A stretch of DNA of 64,000 nt from positions 372,001 through 436,000 of the forward strand of contig NZ_SWJG01000003.1 in the NCBI RefSeq assembly GCF_005870035.1, read 5' to 3'. How positions within the stretch are numbered: position 1 is the stretch's first letter; each line of letters opens with the position of its first letter. The notes beneath the pieces were generated by a model, which saw nothing but the letters and a program-made list of their open reading frames with translations, searched no databases and had not been told where the DNA came from. This document shows, piece by piece, positions 37,701 through 44,724 of this stretch. Origin of the DNA: Spirosoma lacussanchae. GTDB lineage: Bacteria; Bacteroidota; Bacteroidia; Cytophagales; Spirosomataceae. Position numbers and translations under genes: made by a program.

Positions 37701-37952
37701 GGACGCATGTCGATACTGGGCGATCTGGTCCGGATCAGGCTGGGCGATCGCATTCTGAAGGCCGGAACCGACCCCGAATACTGGTGTTTCTTTATTGACC
37801 AGGATAAAAACAGGTCGGCCTACCTATGTCAGAACGTATACCCGACCCTGACCGAGGCCCAGCGGAAGCAGTTTGGTTTGCTGAAGACAAAAAAGCTGGA
37901 GGAGGAGTGCGGCACGATCCGGGAGCGAAGTACGGGAGCTGGTGACCACTAG
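34791..37952 (+). CDS. Large nSTAND-type NTPase with coiled coil, membrane segment and beta-propeller
   Basis: 1053 residues. YPGLCSFEADEHRIFFGRGRE followed by the P-loop SKSGLGKS (50-57, Lys56) and Walker B FDQFEEFF (Asp153) place it in the novel-STAND NTPase group; the first P-loop residue is Ser rather than Gly. A helical/winged-helix region ends in the LSHDSLVEPVEKV block (about 425). A long charged coiled coil (about 435-510) leads to one membrane helix (about 515-535), and the C-terminal 500 residues form a WD40-like beta-propeller. This is the expected layout of a sensor switch: propeller senses, NTPase oligomerises, effectors are recruited. It has no obvious EAD of its own. The stop is 5 bases from the convergent next gene. 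Confidence 0.9.
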   Translation: MNPDRPATKDRYPGLCSFEADEHRIFFGRGRETAELLQLVRAEQVVVLFSKSGLGKSSLLSAGLFPKLTPLGYYPIRVRFQQENAKDTAESGGHVPLQVLHDILTESWSVAWQQAGLPEPAVTIPFDAANPKLWEQLRARPFPNGLVPILVFDQFEEFFAYPLADQQAFASQLAELMHDQAPARVINWLLDLPAADRTPSAIAWSRQPAVKCIMAIRSDRLAEMHSLKPYITLILRNRYELGPLREEAARDAIDLPARLDQAEGPFATPAFSFDPVIREEIIRTLSNENCEIEGSQLQIVCQHVESRLKEEFRESAARNEPFTALVDRSVISGEKEINRILDKFYRTQLRTVGDGPERAAASHIIENELVEGGRRVGLSKAKMLRLLGDFPDDHKKQIIQKLQLARLIRCETTHLGETYELSHDSLVEPVEKVRSLREALVKRRQLREESARKDRELREQAIKLQRETRAKELAIQLEREKDAQLTRIMALQAANADLLSQANLSRRRYKRLTYFFALVSVGALVSFLYWYKTSKENKRLFASAIHASALPQYERGRHGVAFRLWNEIDSVGQRPFAAYVGRDVRMSASRAYVGTLYADETLDVRQRRPGRPDTIVYKARAAAFRLAGHSLAVYQKDTLPGYRLRIIDLKTGQDNLLAPMAVAHTSATALSDDGRYAVVVDNYQQAHLYQLTGKPTDEVCQFLEALSVDSPDFSRAEFSVSFVNGAAPSVVVSSQDRLWVYDLHNNAMRYRLTGVAAYQLSMWGNRLAVVTNDQLVVYDLGPGTVRTAGPRLGQFELITIQAFSPDESAVLIHTQQPGKEGMNSALHVISLRLNQRTLWVPQAAQHWVYPEVGQLIYTTRSFPGKPVRYDLAGQRTLTPWPELVSPVLIGASHGLFRQRNGQLVLRDMRADSLVSLSLPSVPSRSDVLFYAADGRTDSHLLVLYRDSLRVIDLQTGQLSTLAQQGAPKPFGRMSILGDLVRIRLGDRILKAGTDPEYWCFFIDQDKNRSAYLCQNVYPTLTEAQRKQFGLLKTKKLEEECGTIRERSTGAGDH

Positions 37953-37957
37953 CCCGA

Positions 37958-39232
37958 TCAGCCCGCCAGTTCGGTCAGCGCCCGGACAAACGTATCCAGC
38001 TCGGCAGTCGTGGTATAGAGGTGGGGCGTTACCCGAACCCCCCGTACGTTGGCGTTATCGATGGCAACGGTAAAAATCCTGTACCGATCGAAAAGTACTT
38101 TCGCCAGTTCGGCCGGCGTTTTTCCGGCTATACCCACGTTGGCAATGGCGCAGGAGCGGGCCGGGGCTTCGGGCGTGTTGAGGGTGATGTTTGGGTGCTT
38201 GCGTACCTGATCGGTCCAGTAGCGTTGCAGGTAGCGGAGCCTGGCTTCCTTGCGGTCGATACCGATGCTGGTATGAAAGCGAATCGCGTCCTGAATGGCG
38301 AGGTCAGTGGCTACGGGGTGCGTACCGGTATGGTTGAGTTTCCGAATGTCGGTATCGGGTACGCTGCTGTCGGCGAAGAGTGGCCATACGGGGGCGATTT
38401 TATCCCGGCGCACGTAGAGAATACCGGCGCCGAGGGGGGTGCCGAGCCATTTGTGCAGGCTGCTGGCGTAATAATCGCAGCCACCCAGATCGGCGATCGA
38501 GAAGGCCAGGTGCGCGAACGCATGCGCCCCGTCGACTAGAACCTCAACGCCGTGTTTATGGGCCATCTCGGTAATTTTCCGGACAGGCAGAATCTGCCCC
38601 GTAATGTTGACCAGGTGGCAAACCATCAGCATCCGGGTTTTGGGCGTTATGGCCTGTTCGTAGAGACGCACCAGCTCGTCGTCAGACTGAGGATGGTTGG
38701 GTAGTGAAACCAACCGGTTCACCATGCCGTAGCGCCGGGCCTGCTGCCGAAACATATCGAGCATGGCGCCGTAATCCTGCTGAGCCATGACGACCTCATC
38801 GCCGGCTTTCCAGGTCAGCCCCGAAATAACCGTATCGAGCGACTCGGTGGTGTTGCGCGTAATGATTAATTCATCGGTCGAGCAGCCCAGCAGCTGAGCC
38901 AGCTGTTCCTGAGCCAGTCGTTTATCGCTGAACTGCCGCGTCCGCATGTAGTAAGACGACACCGCGTTTACCTGCTGGATGTGTTGCAGGTACCCCTCCA
39001 GTACGGGCCGGGCGGCCAGCGAGTAATAGCCATTCTCGAGCTGGGTAAACTCGTTCGTAACCGGATATAGCGACCGGATCTTCAGCCAGAAATCGTCGTC
39101 GCGGGCCAGCTCAGCCGCGGACTGTTGCCCTGCTGATGCGAGTGCTTCGGTCAGACCCGACCATTGCCCGGCCATCAGCGTCGTTGCGCCAACCATCGTT
39201 TTCAGAAACTGTCGCTTGGAGAGGGTAGACAT
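37958..39232 (-). CDS. Class V aminotransferase-fold PLP enzyme with Tat-like signal
   Basis: 424-residue fold-type I PLP enzyme of the cysteine-desulfurase/isopenicillin-N-epimerase-like group. The PLP lysine lies in CDYYASSLHKWLGTPLGAG and the cofactor-binding Asp-Ala-His in VLVDGAHAFAH. The N-terminus (SKRQFLKTMVGATTLMAGQW) is a KR variant of the twin-arginine motif followed by a hydrophobic stretch, so export is likely but less certain than for an RR signal. Its reaction is unknown. It is followed on the same strand, upstream in position, by an M28 peptidase gene with an 18-base gap, suggesting joint use in periplasmic peptide or amino acid breakdown. Confidence 0.87.
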   Translation of the reverse strand: MSTLSKRQFLKTMVGATTLMAGQWSGLTEALASAGQQSAAELARDDDFWLKIRSLYPVTNEFTQLENGYYSLAARPVLEGYLQHIQQVNAVSSYYMRTRQFSDKRLAQEQLAQLLGCSTDELIITRNTTESLDTVISGLTWKAGDEVVMAQQDYGAMLDMFRQQARRYGMVNRLVSLPNHPQSDDELVRLYEQAITPKTRMLMVCHLVNITGQILPVRKITEMAHKHGVEVLVDGAHAFAHLAFSIADLGGCDYYASSLHKWLGTPLGAGILYVRRDKIAPVWPLFADSSVPDTDIRKLNHTGTHPVATDLAIQDAIRFHTSIGIDRKEARLRYLQRYWTDQVRKHPNITLNTPEAPARSCAIANVGIAGKTPAELAKVLFDRYRIFTVAIDNANVRGVRVTPHLYTTTAELDTFVRALTELAG

Positions 39233-39250
39233 AGGCGTACGGTGGAAAAA

Positions 39251-40621
39251 CTACCGCAGGTTTGGAACGGGCAAAACGGGCAGACTTTCGTTGCCGTCTT
39301 CGCTAACCGACTGAACCGCAAAGTAGTAGTTGTCTTTCGAGTAAGGCAGGGTCATGCCCAGTTTGGTCGTGAAAAACTTCTTCTGCCAGAACGGCCAGTA
39401 GGTTTCGCGCATCAGGACATAGTAGCCTTTGGGTTTGCCAATTTTAGGGGCCTGCCAGTACAGGGCCGTGCTGTTGGTCAGATTGCGTACGTCGATCGTT
39501 ACGGCCTGTGGAACGGCGGGGGCTTTGGCGAGGTTGGCCAGGGTGGCCAGGTTAACAGCGGTATTCTTCCGGAGGTAGTCGAAATCCATGAACTTGGCGT
39601 AGTCGCCGAACTCAACCCCATTTTCGGTGCGTAGGTCCTGATGCTGGTGGTTGTAGTTTTCGTTCATTTCCGTCAGGCGAACGGCCGCAAAACCACGCTG
39701 TACGTAAGGCGTATGGTCGCCCCCGCGCAGGTAGCGGTCGTTGCGATAGACCAGCACGACTTCCAGGTTTTCTACGTAGCGCTCGCCGAGTTCTTTCACG
39801 TAGCGGGCCAGGGTTCGGGCGCGCCCGTCGTTCTCATTGCCGAAATTCCGGATCTGGGCAATGCGGCCGGTCGTGTCTTTGAGCACACTGGCCGGTAGTC
39901 CTTCGCTGAACACGCGCAGCCGGGTGTTGTCGATGATGTTGGTTTCGTTGCTGTGGTTGCTGCCCATGATGTCGTTGTTCAGCACCGCTTCGAGGCTCCA
40001 CTTCTCCTGAACGGCCCGCTCGGCCAGGTGTTCGGCACCCAGGAGGCCCTGTTCTTCGCCGGTGAGGGTGGTGAAAATAATCGTGGCCGGAAACTGGCTG
40101 CGGCTCAGCACGCGACATAACTCGATAACCGCGGCTGTGCCCGAGCCGTCATCGTTGGCACCCGGTGCTACGGCGGTTCGGTTCATGACGCCCGTTACGC
40201 GGCTGTCCATATGCCCCTGTACAATAAATACCCGGTTATCGGTAGGGTCGGTGCCTTTTAGCGTAGCCATCACATTGCCCATATCGGCTGGCTTGTCGAT
40301 TCGTCGTCCGTCGGGCTGGAGCGTCCAGGTGTCGAGCGTCGCGGTGAGCCGTCCGCCCGATTGTTTGGCGTATTGCTGAAACTTGCCCAGAATCCACTGC
40401 CGGGCGGCACCAATGCCTTTCTGTTTGTCGGAGGTAGTGCTCAGCGTGTGGCGGGTGCCGAAGCTAACCAGCCCATTGATGTGCGCGCGTAAGCTATCGG
40501 CCGATACCTGGGCGATGAGGTCGGCGATCTGGGGGTCGCGGTTGACCAGTACAGTTTGGGCAAAAGAAGGATAAAAGGAAACGAAAAGAAGGCAAACAAG
40601 AACGATGTACCGGTTTTTCAT
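39251..40621 (-). CDS. Secreted M28-family zinc aminopeptidase
   Basis: 456 residues with a signal peptide (MKNRYIVLVCLLFVSFYPSFAQ). Zinc-ligand and catalytic blocks of M28 peptidases are present: GHMDS, GANDDGSGTAAVIEL, the Glu-Glu of TLTGEEQGLLGAEHLAE, NNDIMGSN and a final His in GGDHTPYVQRG. Residues about 365-456 (TIDVRNLTNSTALYWQAP) form a fibronectin-III-like C-terminal domain. It would release N-terminal amino acids from peptides in the periplasm or outside. It appears to be the first gene of a pair with the Tat-type class V aminotransferase. Confidence 0.92.
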   Translation of the reverse strand: MKNRYIVLVCLLFVSFYPSFAQTVLVNRDPQIADLIAQVSADSLRAHINGLVSFGTRHTLSTTSDKQKGIGAARQWILGKFQQYAKQSGGRLTATLDTWTLQPDGRRIDKPADMGNVMATLKGTDPTDNRVFIVQGHMDSRVTGVMNRTAVAPGANDDGSGTAAVIELCRVLSRSQFPATIIFTTLTGEEQGLLGAEHLAERAVQEKWSLEAVLNNDIMGSNHSNETNIIDNTRLRVFSEGLPASVLKDTTGRIAQIRNFGNENDGRARTLARYVKELGERYVENLEVVLVYRNDRYLRGGDHTPYVQRGFAAVRLTEMNENYNHQHQDLRTENGVEFGDYAKFMDFDYLRKNTAVNLATLANLAKAPAVPQAVTIDVRNLTNSTALYWQAPKIGKPKGYYVLMRETYWPFWQKKFFTTKLGMTLPYSKDNYYFAVQSVSEDGNESLPVLPVPNLR

Positions 40622-40660
40622 AGGTCAGATGATTGGGTAAGCAAAATACCAAAAAATAGC

Positions 40661-41521
40661 TCACCGCCGTGTCATCGACCGTTTTAAAACGCTCCCGATA
40701 AAGCTCCCGACAAAGGTCAGCCCCATGGAGCCGTACAGATTGAACGCTTCCAGCTCCCGCTCGCCCCCGTTGGCGGGTGTTTCGGTCAGGAACGTATAGC
40801 CGAGCCAGATCGAAGCCGCCTGCAGCAACGCCAGCGACCAGCCTTTGCGGGGTTCGGCAAAGCCAATGGCGGCCGCCGAAATAGCCGCCATCAGATAGGG
40901 CCAGTGAATTACCGTCGATTCTTTGATCACATACAGCAGCGCCACACTATGGAGCAGCACAAAGGCCGCATTGATCAGCAAGCGCCTGTCGAAGAAAGTA
41001 GCTGAAGCGGGCGGATTCATAAGGTCATGTTGCTGTTCGAGGGCGGTAGCCTGCTCCAGATCCTGTTCGGCTTCCTGAGGCTGGTGCAGCTTCTGACGGG
41101 TCAGGCCGCGCCAGTAGTAGGGCATCGATTCGCGCCCCTGCGAGTGAAAAACGGCCTGGTCAAACTCGGTGAATGCGTCGGCATAGGCCTGCTGGTCGTA
41201 GAGAATACGGCCAATTTCGGTATGAATATCAACTACGGTGTTGTCGTAACTTTTGCCGGTTTTCAAATCCTGCAGAGCCGCGTCGGTATCGCCCAGCTTG
41301 AGCAGACACCGGGCGCGGTAGAGGTAGGCGATGCTCGACTGCGGACGCTCCTGAATAACCTGGTCGAAGTACTGGTAAGCGGCTTCCAGCTGGTCGGTAT
41401 CGTACAGGCGGATGCCAAGCTGCAGCCGTTCCCGCTCTTTATCCGGTTCGGTACGCAGATCAGCATAGTAGCGGAGGTAGATGATATAGCCGATAACAGC
41501 CGCTGTAATCAGAATCTCCAT
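40661..41521 (-). CDS. TPR-containing membrane protein
   Basis: About 286 residues. An N-terminal membrane helix (ILITAAVIGYIIYLRYY) precedes three to four TPR units (residues about 30-160; AAYQYFDQVIQERPQSSIAYL, ADAFTEFDQAVF), then three or four hydrophobic segments in the last 110 residues. I chose the ATG at 41521; a GTG three codons upstream is also in frame. TPR regions bind partner proteins; no partner is evident. It precedes the M28 peptidase gene on the same strand with a 39-base gap. Confidence 0.8.
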   Translation of the reverse strand: MEILITAAVIGYIIYLRYYADLRTEPDKERERLQLGIRLYDTDQLEAAYQYFDQVIQERPQSSIAYLYRARCLLKLGDTDAALQDLKTGKSYDNTVVDIHTEIGRILYDQQAYADAFTEFDQAVFHSQGRESMPYYWRGLTRQKLHQPQEAEQDLEQATALEQQHDLMNPPASATFFDRRLLINAAFVLLHSVALLYVIKESTVIHWPYLMAAISAAAIGFAEPRKGWSLALLQAASIWLGYTFLTETPANGGERELEAFNLYGSMGLTFVGSFIGSVLKRSMTRR

Positions 41522-41570
41522 AAGAATCACGGTTCGTTCCTGATGAATAACGGATCAGGGCACGAATGGG

Positions 41571-42131
41571 TTAAAACGACCAGGCCATACCTGCGCCTAT
41601 GGCCCCCTGACCCGTTAGCGGAACGGGAGCTACTGACAAGCCCACCCGGGGCTGAAGGAGCATCTGATTGTACCGCGTCACGGCTTTGTTGACCTGGCTG
41701 TTGCCGATAATACTGAACGTCAGCGACGCCACGACCGAACTGCCAAATATCGTCCAGTAGGTGCCGTTATTGCGGTTTTTGGGAATGAGCACATAGACCA
41801 GCGGGGCCAGACCGACCAGCCTCCCCAGCGTCGTCATTGTCCGGAAGGTCTGGAAATGATGCGTAACTGTCGGGTCGTTGAGTTCGTAGAACGGAATTTC
41901 CAGCGAGTAGGGCGACGATAGTTTCTTGCCCCCGTAAAAATAAACGCTGCCCAGCGCCGAAGACCCAGCCGCTCGTTCGATCGGCATCAGGTGGGCCGGT
42001 ACCGGCGCCGTGCGATAGTGCGACGTGTCATCGGCGCGTCGGCGTTGCTGGGCGTAGGTAAAGTGGCCGAGGAGAAATAGGGAAGCGATTACTATCAGTC
42101 GGTATGTGAGTGTCATCTTCTGAGCGTTCAT
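41571..42131 (-). CDS. Secreted or membrane protein of unknown function
   Basis: 186 residues. The start at 42131 (MNAQKMTLTYRLIVIASLFLLG) gives a signal peptide ending near YAQQ; the longer open frame runs into the inverted-repeat element at 42153 and is not credible. The mature part has two hydrophobic stretches (GRLVGLAPLVYVLIP and SSVVASLTFSIIG) and a C-terminal GLSVAPVPLTGQGAIGAGMAWSF that resembles the end of an outer-membrane barrel. I do not recognise the family. It lies 49 bases upstream of the TPR gene on the same strand. Confidence 0.7.
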   Translation of the reverse strand: MNAQKMTLTYRLIVIASLFLLGHFTYAQQRRRADDTSHYRTAPVPAHLMPIERAAGSSALGSVYFYGGKKLSSPYSLEIPFYELNDPTVTHHFQTFRTMTTLGRLVGLAPLVYVLIPKNRNNGTYWTIFGSSVVASLTFSIIGNSQVNKAVTRYNQMLLQPRVGLSVAPVPLTGQGAIGAGMAWSF

Positions 42132-42152
42132 GGCAGATCGTCGTTTCCATTG

Positions 42153-42269
42153 GTAGAGACGCGACCCCTCGCGTCTCATACGCGTCAGCCAAGGCCACAT
42201 CTACCGGATGATGCTGTCGGTTGGGAAACGTTGCTGACGCATATGAGACGCGAGGGGTCGCGTCTCTAC
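42153..42269. repeat. Inverted-repeat element (copy 1)
   Basis: Arms of 37 bases at 42153-42189 and 42233-42269 are reverse complements with one mismatch (GTAGAGACGCGACCCCTCGC...). Each arm is itself a palindrome, GAGACGCGA...TCGCGTCTC. The centre is 43 unrelated bases. The right arm supplies the stop codon (42266-42268) of the cupredoxin dehydrogenase gene. A second copy is at 56570-56672. The structure recalls REP/BIME or MITE-like non-coding elements. Confidence 0.88.
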
Positions 42270-44317
42270 TTGACAACTTTCAGGGTGCCCTGCATCAGCG
42301 ACGAGTGGCCGGGGAAGGTGCAGACGAACTGATAATCGCCGGGCTCGGTAGGCGCTACAAAATAGATGCTTTCGTTGCTCTCGGGCTGCAGAATGTTCGT
42401 GTGGAACAGCACGTCGGGCGAGTTGGGCACGTAGTTCATCTTAGGACCGTTCAGGTTCAGCCGGAGGGCTGCGTTGCCGACGGCATTGGCCGCGCCGGGT
42501 TTGGTGATGACGCAGTTGTGCAGCATGTCGTCGTTGTTGTTGAAGACCAGCTTTACCCGGCTACCGGCTTTTACCTCCAGCTTCTCGGTATCGAACTTTA
42601 GGCCCGGCTTTGTCCCGATCGTCAGGGTCTGGTCGGGGCCGTTGGTCCAGTCGGCGGGTAGCTCCGTGATGCGTTTGACGCGCTGCGGACCGGCTGTGGT
42701 GCGGCTGGGGGCAGCGGGTTTAGCACTTTTACCTTTGGTGGCCATGCCGGCGTCTTTGGCGGTGCTGGCCATCATGGCGCTGTGGTCGTGGCTGGCGGAA
42801 GCCGGGCGGGCTGCCACCGTAGCCCGCTCACCGGGGGCAATGGCGTTGAGCGTATAATAGCCGGTGGGGTGCAGTAAGGCCAGGTTTCCCGAAGCCGACC
42901 GAACCCCTTCCAGCTTCACTTCGTGGATATACCCTTCGCGCAGGGCCGTATCGGCTACAATGCGGGCGCTCATACCATCCGGAGCCACAACGATGCCCCG
43001 GATCGGAACGGGCCGCGCATCCTCGATGGGGCTGCCGTAGGTTTTATGGTAGCGGTAGGTGAAGCTGTTGAGGCTGTAGCTGGCCGGGTCTTCGGCGGTC
43101 TTGCGGTCGACAGGCAGCGTGAACGTCACCTCAAAACCATCGGGCTTCGAGTGGATGGTCTTCATCTCGAAGGGCGTTTTGCCGGTCCAGACAAGTCGCT
43201 GGATGCCATACGGGTCTTTGCCGGTAGCGGCCCAGCCCCGGCTCGTCATGCCTACGAACATTGAGCCATCCTGCCCCCATACGGTGCGGATAATGCCCGA
43301 CTGGAAACCCTCGCGGAACGGAAAACAGGCACCCTGCCACTCACCGTTGACTTTCTCCAGCGCCACCCGCATGATCTTGCTATGGCCCTGATCACCTACG
43401 AACAACTGACCGCTGAACGGGCCGAAGGCTCCGTTGGTGGTATCTTCCTTGAAATCTGACGTCGAGATGCCCATCAGCGTGTGCGGAAACCAGACGGCCG
43501 GTACTTTCAGCTCTTTGATGGTCTTGGCTACTTCGTGCATGGGCTTACCGGTACTCGGTACATCGCTTGGTTTGAGCGTCAGGGGAGAGCCCGGCTCGCT
43601 CGTCCAGCGCAGGCCTGCCGGGTTACCCGCAAACGCGCCCTTGGTGAGGTGCGTCATCCGGCCCGACCCGACCCAGTCGCCCTGGTTTTCGGTATAAAAA
43701 ATGCTGCCGTCGCGCAGGACGCCGAAGCCAGCCGGTGAGCGCATGCCCGTAGCCCAGGGCGTCATTTCGCCGGTTTCGGTCAGCTTCAGCATCCAGCCGC
43801 GCCACTTGGCCAGGCTGGCTCCGTAGCCGATCCAGTCGAGGTTGAGGGTAATGACCATATCGCCGTCGGGCAGCAGCACGGGGCCGTAGCTGTACTCGTG
43901 GTAATTGCCCGACAGGGGCCATTTGTAGAACGACTTGTACTCGTCGGCTACCTCGTCGCCATCGGTATCGATCAGCTTGGTGACTTCGCCCCGCTGGGTG
44001 CAGAGCAGATAGCCTTTAGGATGCCACATCAGCCCCAGCGGCTCGTGGAGGCCGGTAGCAAACCGTTTGAAGGTGGGCACCCGGCTGCCCTGCATGTAGG
44101 GATTGCCGATCAGCCAGACCTCGCCCCGGCGGGTACAGGCCGCCAGCCGACCGTCGGGCAAGGGGGCCAGGCCGCCCACTTCGAGCTTGATGTCTTCCGG
44201 AATCGGGAGGGTAATGATTCGGTAATAGTCACCTTCCGTAGCCGGTCTGTTCTGGCCGGAAGCGCCTGAGTAGAGCAGGGTCAACGAAAGGGTAACGAGC
44301 GTGATGAGTTTTTTCAT
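42266..44317 (-). CDS. Secreted sugar-dehydrogenase-like propeller with C-terminal azurin-like domain
   Basis: 683 residues with a signal peptide (MKKLITLVTLSLTLLYSGASG). The first 490 residues form a PVC-type/soluble-glucose-dehydrogenase-like beta-propeller (GGLAPLPDGRLAACTRRGEVW, KLIDTDGDEVADEY). A low-complexity Ala/Lys/Thr linker with HDHSAMM follows, and the last 125 residues are a type-1 copper domain with His600, Cys666, His671 and Met675, the same spacing as azurin. It is the mirror arrangement of the 24552-27419 protein, which has its cupredoxin at the N-terminus. The stop codon falls in a repeat element, so the last residues may have been reshaped by insertion, though the final beta strand (GTLKVVK) is complete. 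Confidence 0.9.
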   Translation of the reverse strand: MKKLITLVTLSLTLLYSGASGQNRPATEGDYYRIITLPIPEDIKLEVGGLAPLPDGRLAACTRRGEVWLIGNPYMQGSRVPTFKRFATGLHEPLGLMWHPKGYLLCTQRGEVTKLIDTDGDEVADEYKSFYKWPLSGNYHEYSYGPVLLPDGDMVITLNLDWIGYGASLAKWRGWMLKLTETGEMTPWATGMRSPAGFGVLRDGSIFYTENQGDWVGSGRMTHLTKGAFAGNPAGLRWTSEPGSPLTLKPSDVPSTGKPMHEVAKTIKELKVPAVWFPHTLMGISTSDFKEDTTNGAFGPFSGQLFVGDQGHSKIMRVALEKVNGEWQGACFPFREGFQSGIIRTVWGQDGSMFVGMTSRGWAATGKDPYGIQRLVWTGKTPFEMKTIHSKPDGFEVTFTLPVDRKTAEDPASYSLNSFTYRYHKTYGSPIEDARPVPIRGIVVAPDGMSARIVADTALREGYIHEVKLEGVRSASGNLALLHPTGYYTLNAIAPGERATVAARPASASHDHSAMMASTAKDAGMATKGKSAKPAAPSRTTAGPQRVKRITELPADWTNGPDQTLTIGTKPGLKFDTEKLEVKAGSRVKLVFNNNDDMLHNCVITKPGAANAVGNAALRLNLNGPKMNYVPNSPDVLFHTNILQPESNESIYFVAPTEPGDYQFVCTFPGHSSLMQGTLKVVK

Positions 44318-44388
44318 GGTTTTGCTAAGCGGCCAGCCTTCTGGACCTGAATGGGCGGTTCGTCCCGTTCAGGGGTTGTTTCAAAACA

Positions 44389-44724
44389 TCAGGCAATGCG
44401 TAATCCGTTTTCTGTAGGTCGTTCGGTTTGTAAGAGCGTAACGGTGCCATCGTCGGCTACGGCACCCAGTACCAGGCATTCGCTCATAAAGGTGGCGATC
44501 TGCTTGGGCGGAAAGTTCACCACGGCCACGAGCTGTTTACCGATCAGCTCGGCTGGCTGATACAGCCTGGTCAGCTGCGCCGAGGTCCGCTTGGTGCCGA
44601 GCGTGCCGAAATCGATGGTTAGCTTGTAGGCGGGTTTGCGGGCCTGCGGAAAAGCCTCGACCGCCACTACGGTTCCGGTGCGGATCTCTACCTTCTCAAA
44701 ATCAGCCCAGGTTAACGTGTTCAT
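44389..44724 (-). CDS. csaA: tRNA-binding/secretion chaperone CsaA-like protein
   Basis: 111-residue single OB-fold protein of the CsaA/Trbp111 family: ADFEKVEIRTGTVVAVEAFP at the start, the KPAYKLTIDFG strand and the VVNFPPKQIATFMSE block, ending in TENGLRIA. CsaA binds tRNA or unfolded precursors as a dimer. Its ATG overlaps the TGA of the preceding PA14-like gene by one base (TGATG), so it is translationally coupled to it, an unusual partner. Confidence 0.93.
   Translation of the reverse strand: MNTLTWADFEKVEIRTGTVVAVEAFPQARKPAYKLTIDFGTLGTKRTSAQLTRLYQPAELIGKQLVAVVNFPPKQIATFMSECLVLGAVADDGTVTLLQTERPTENGLRIA

Noticed and set aside
42153-42269. Insertion sequence at the inverted repeats
   Set aside because: Only 43 bases lie between the arms, so no transposase is encoded; at most a non-autonomous element.
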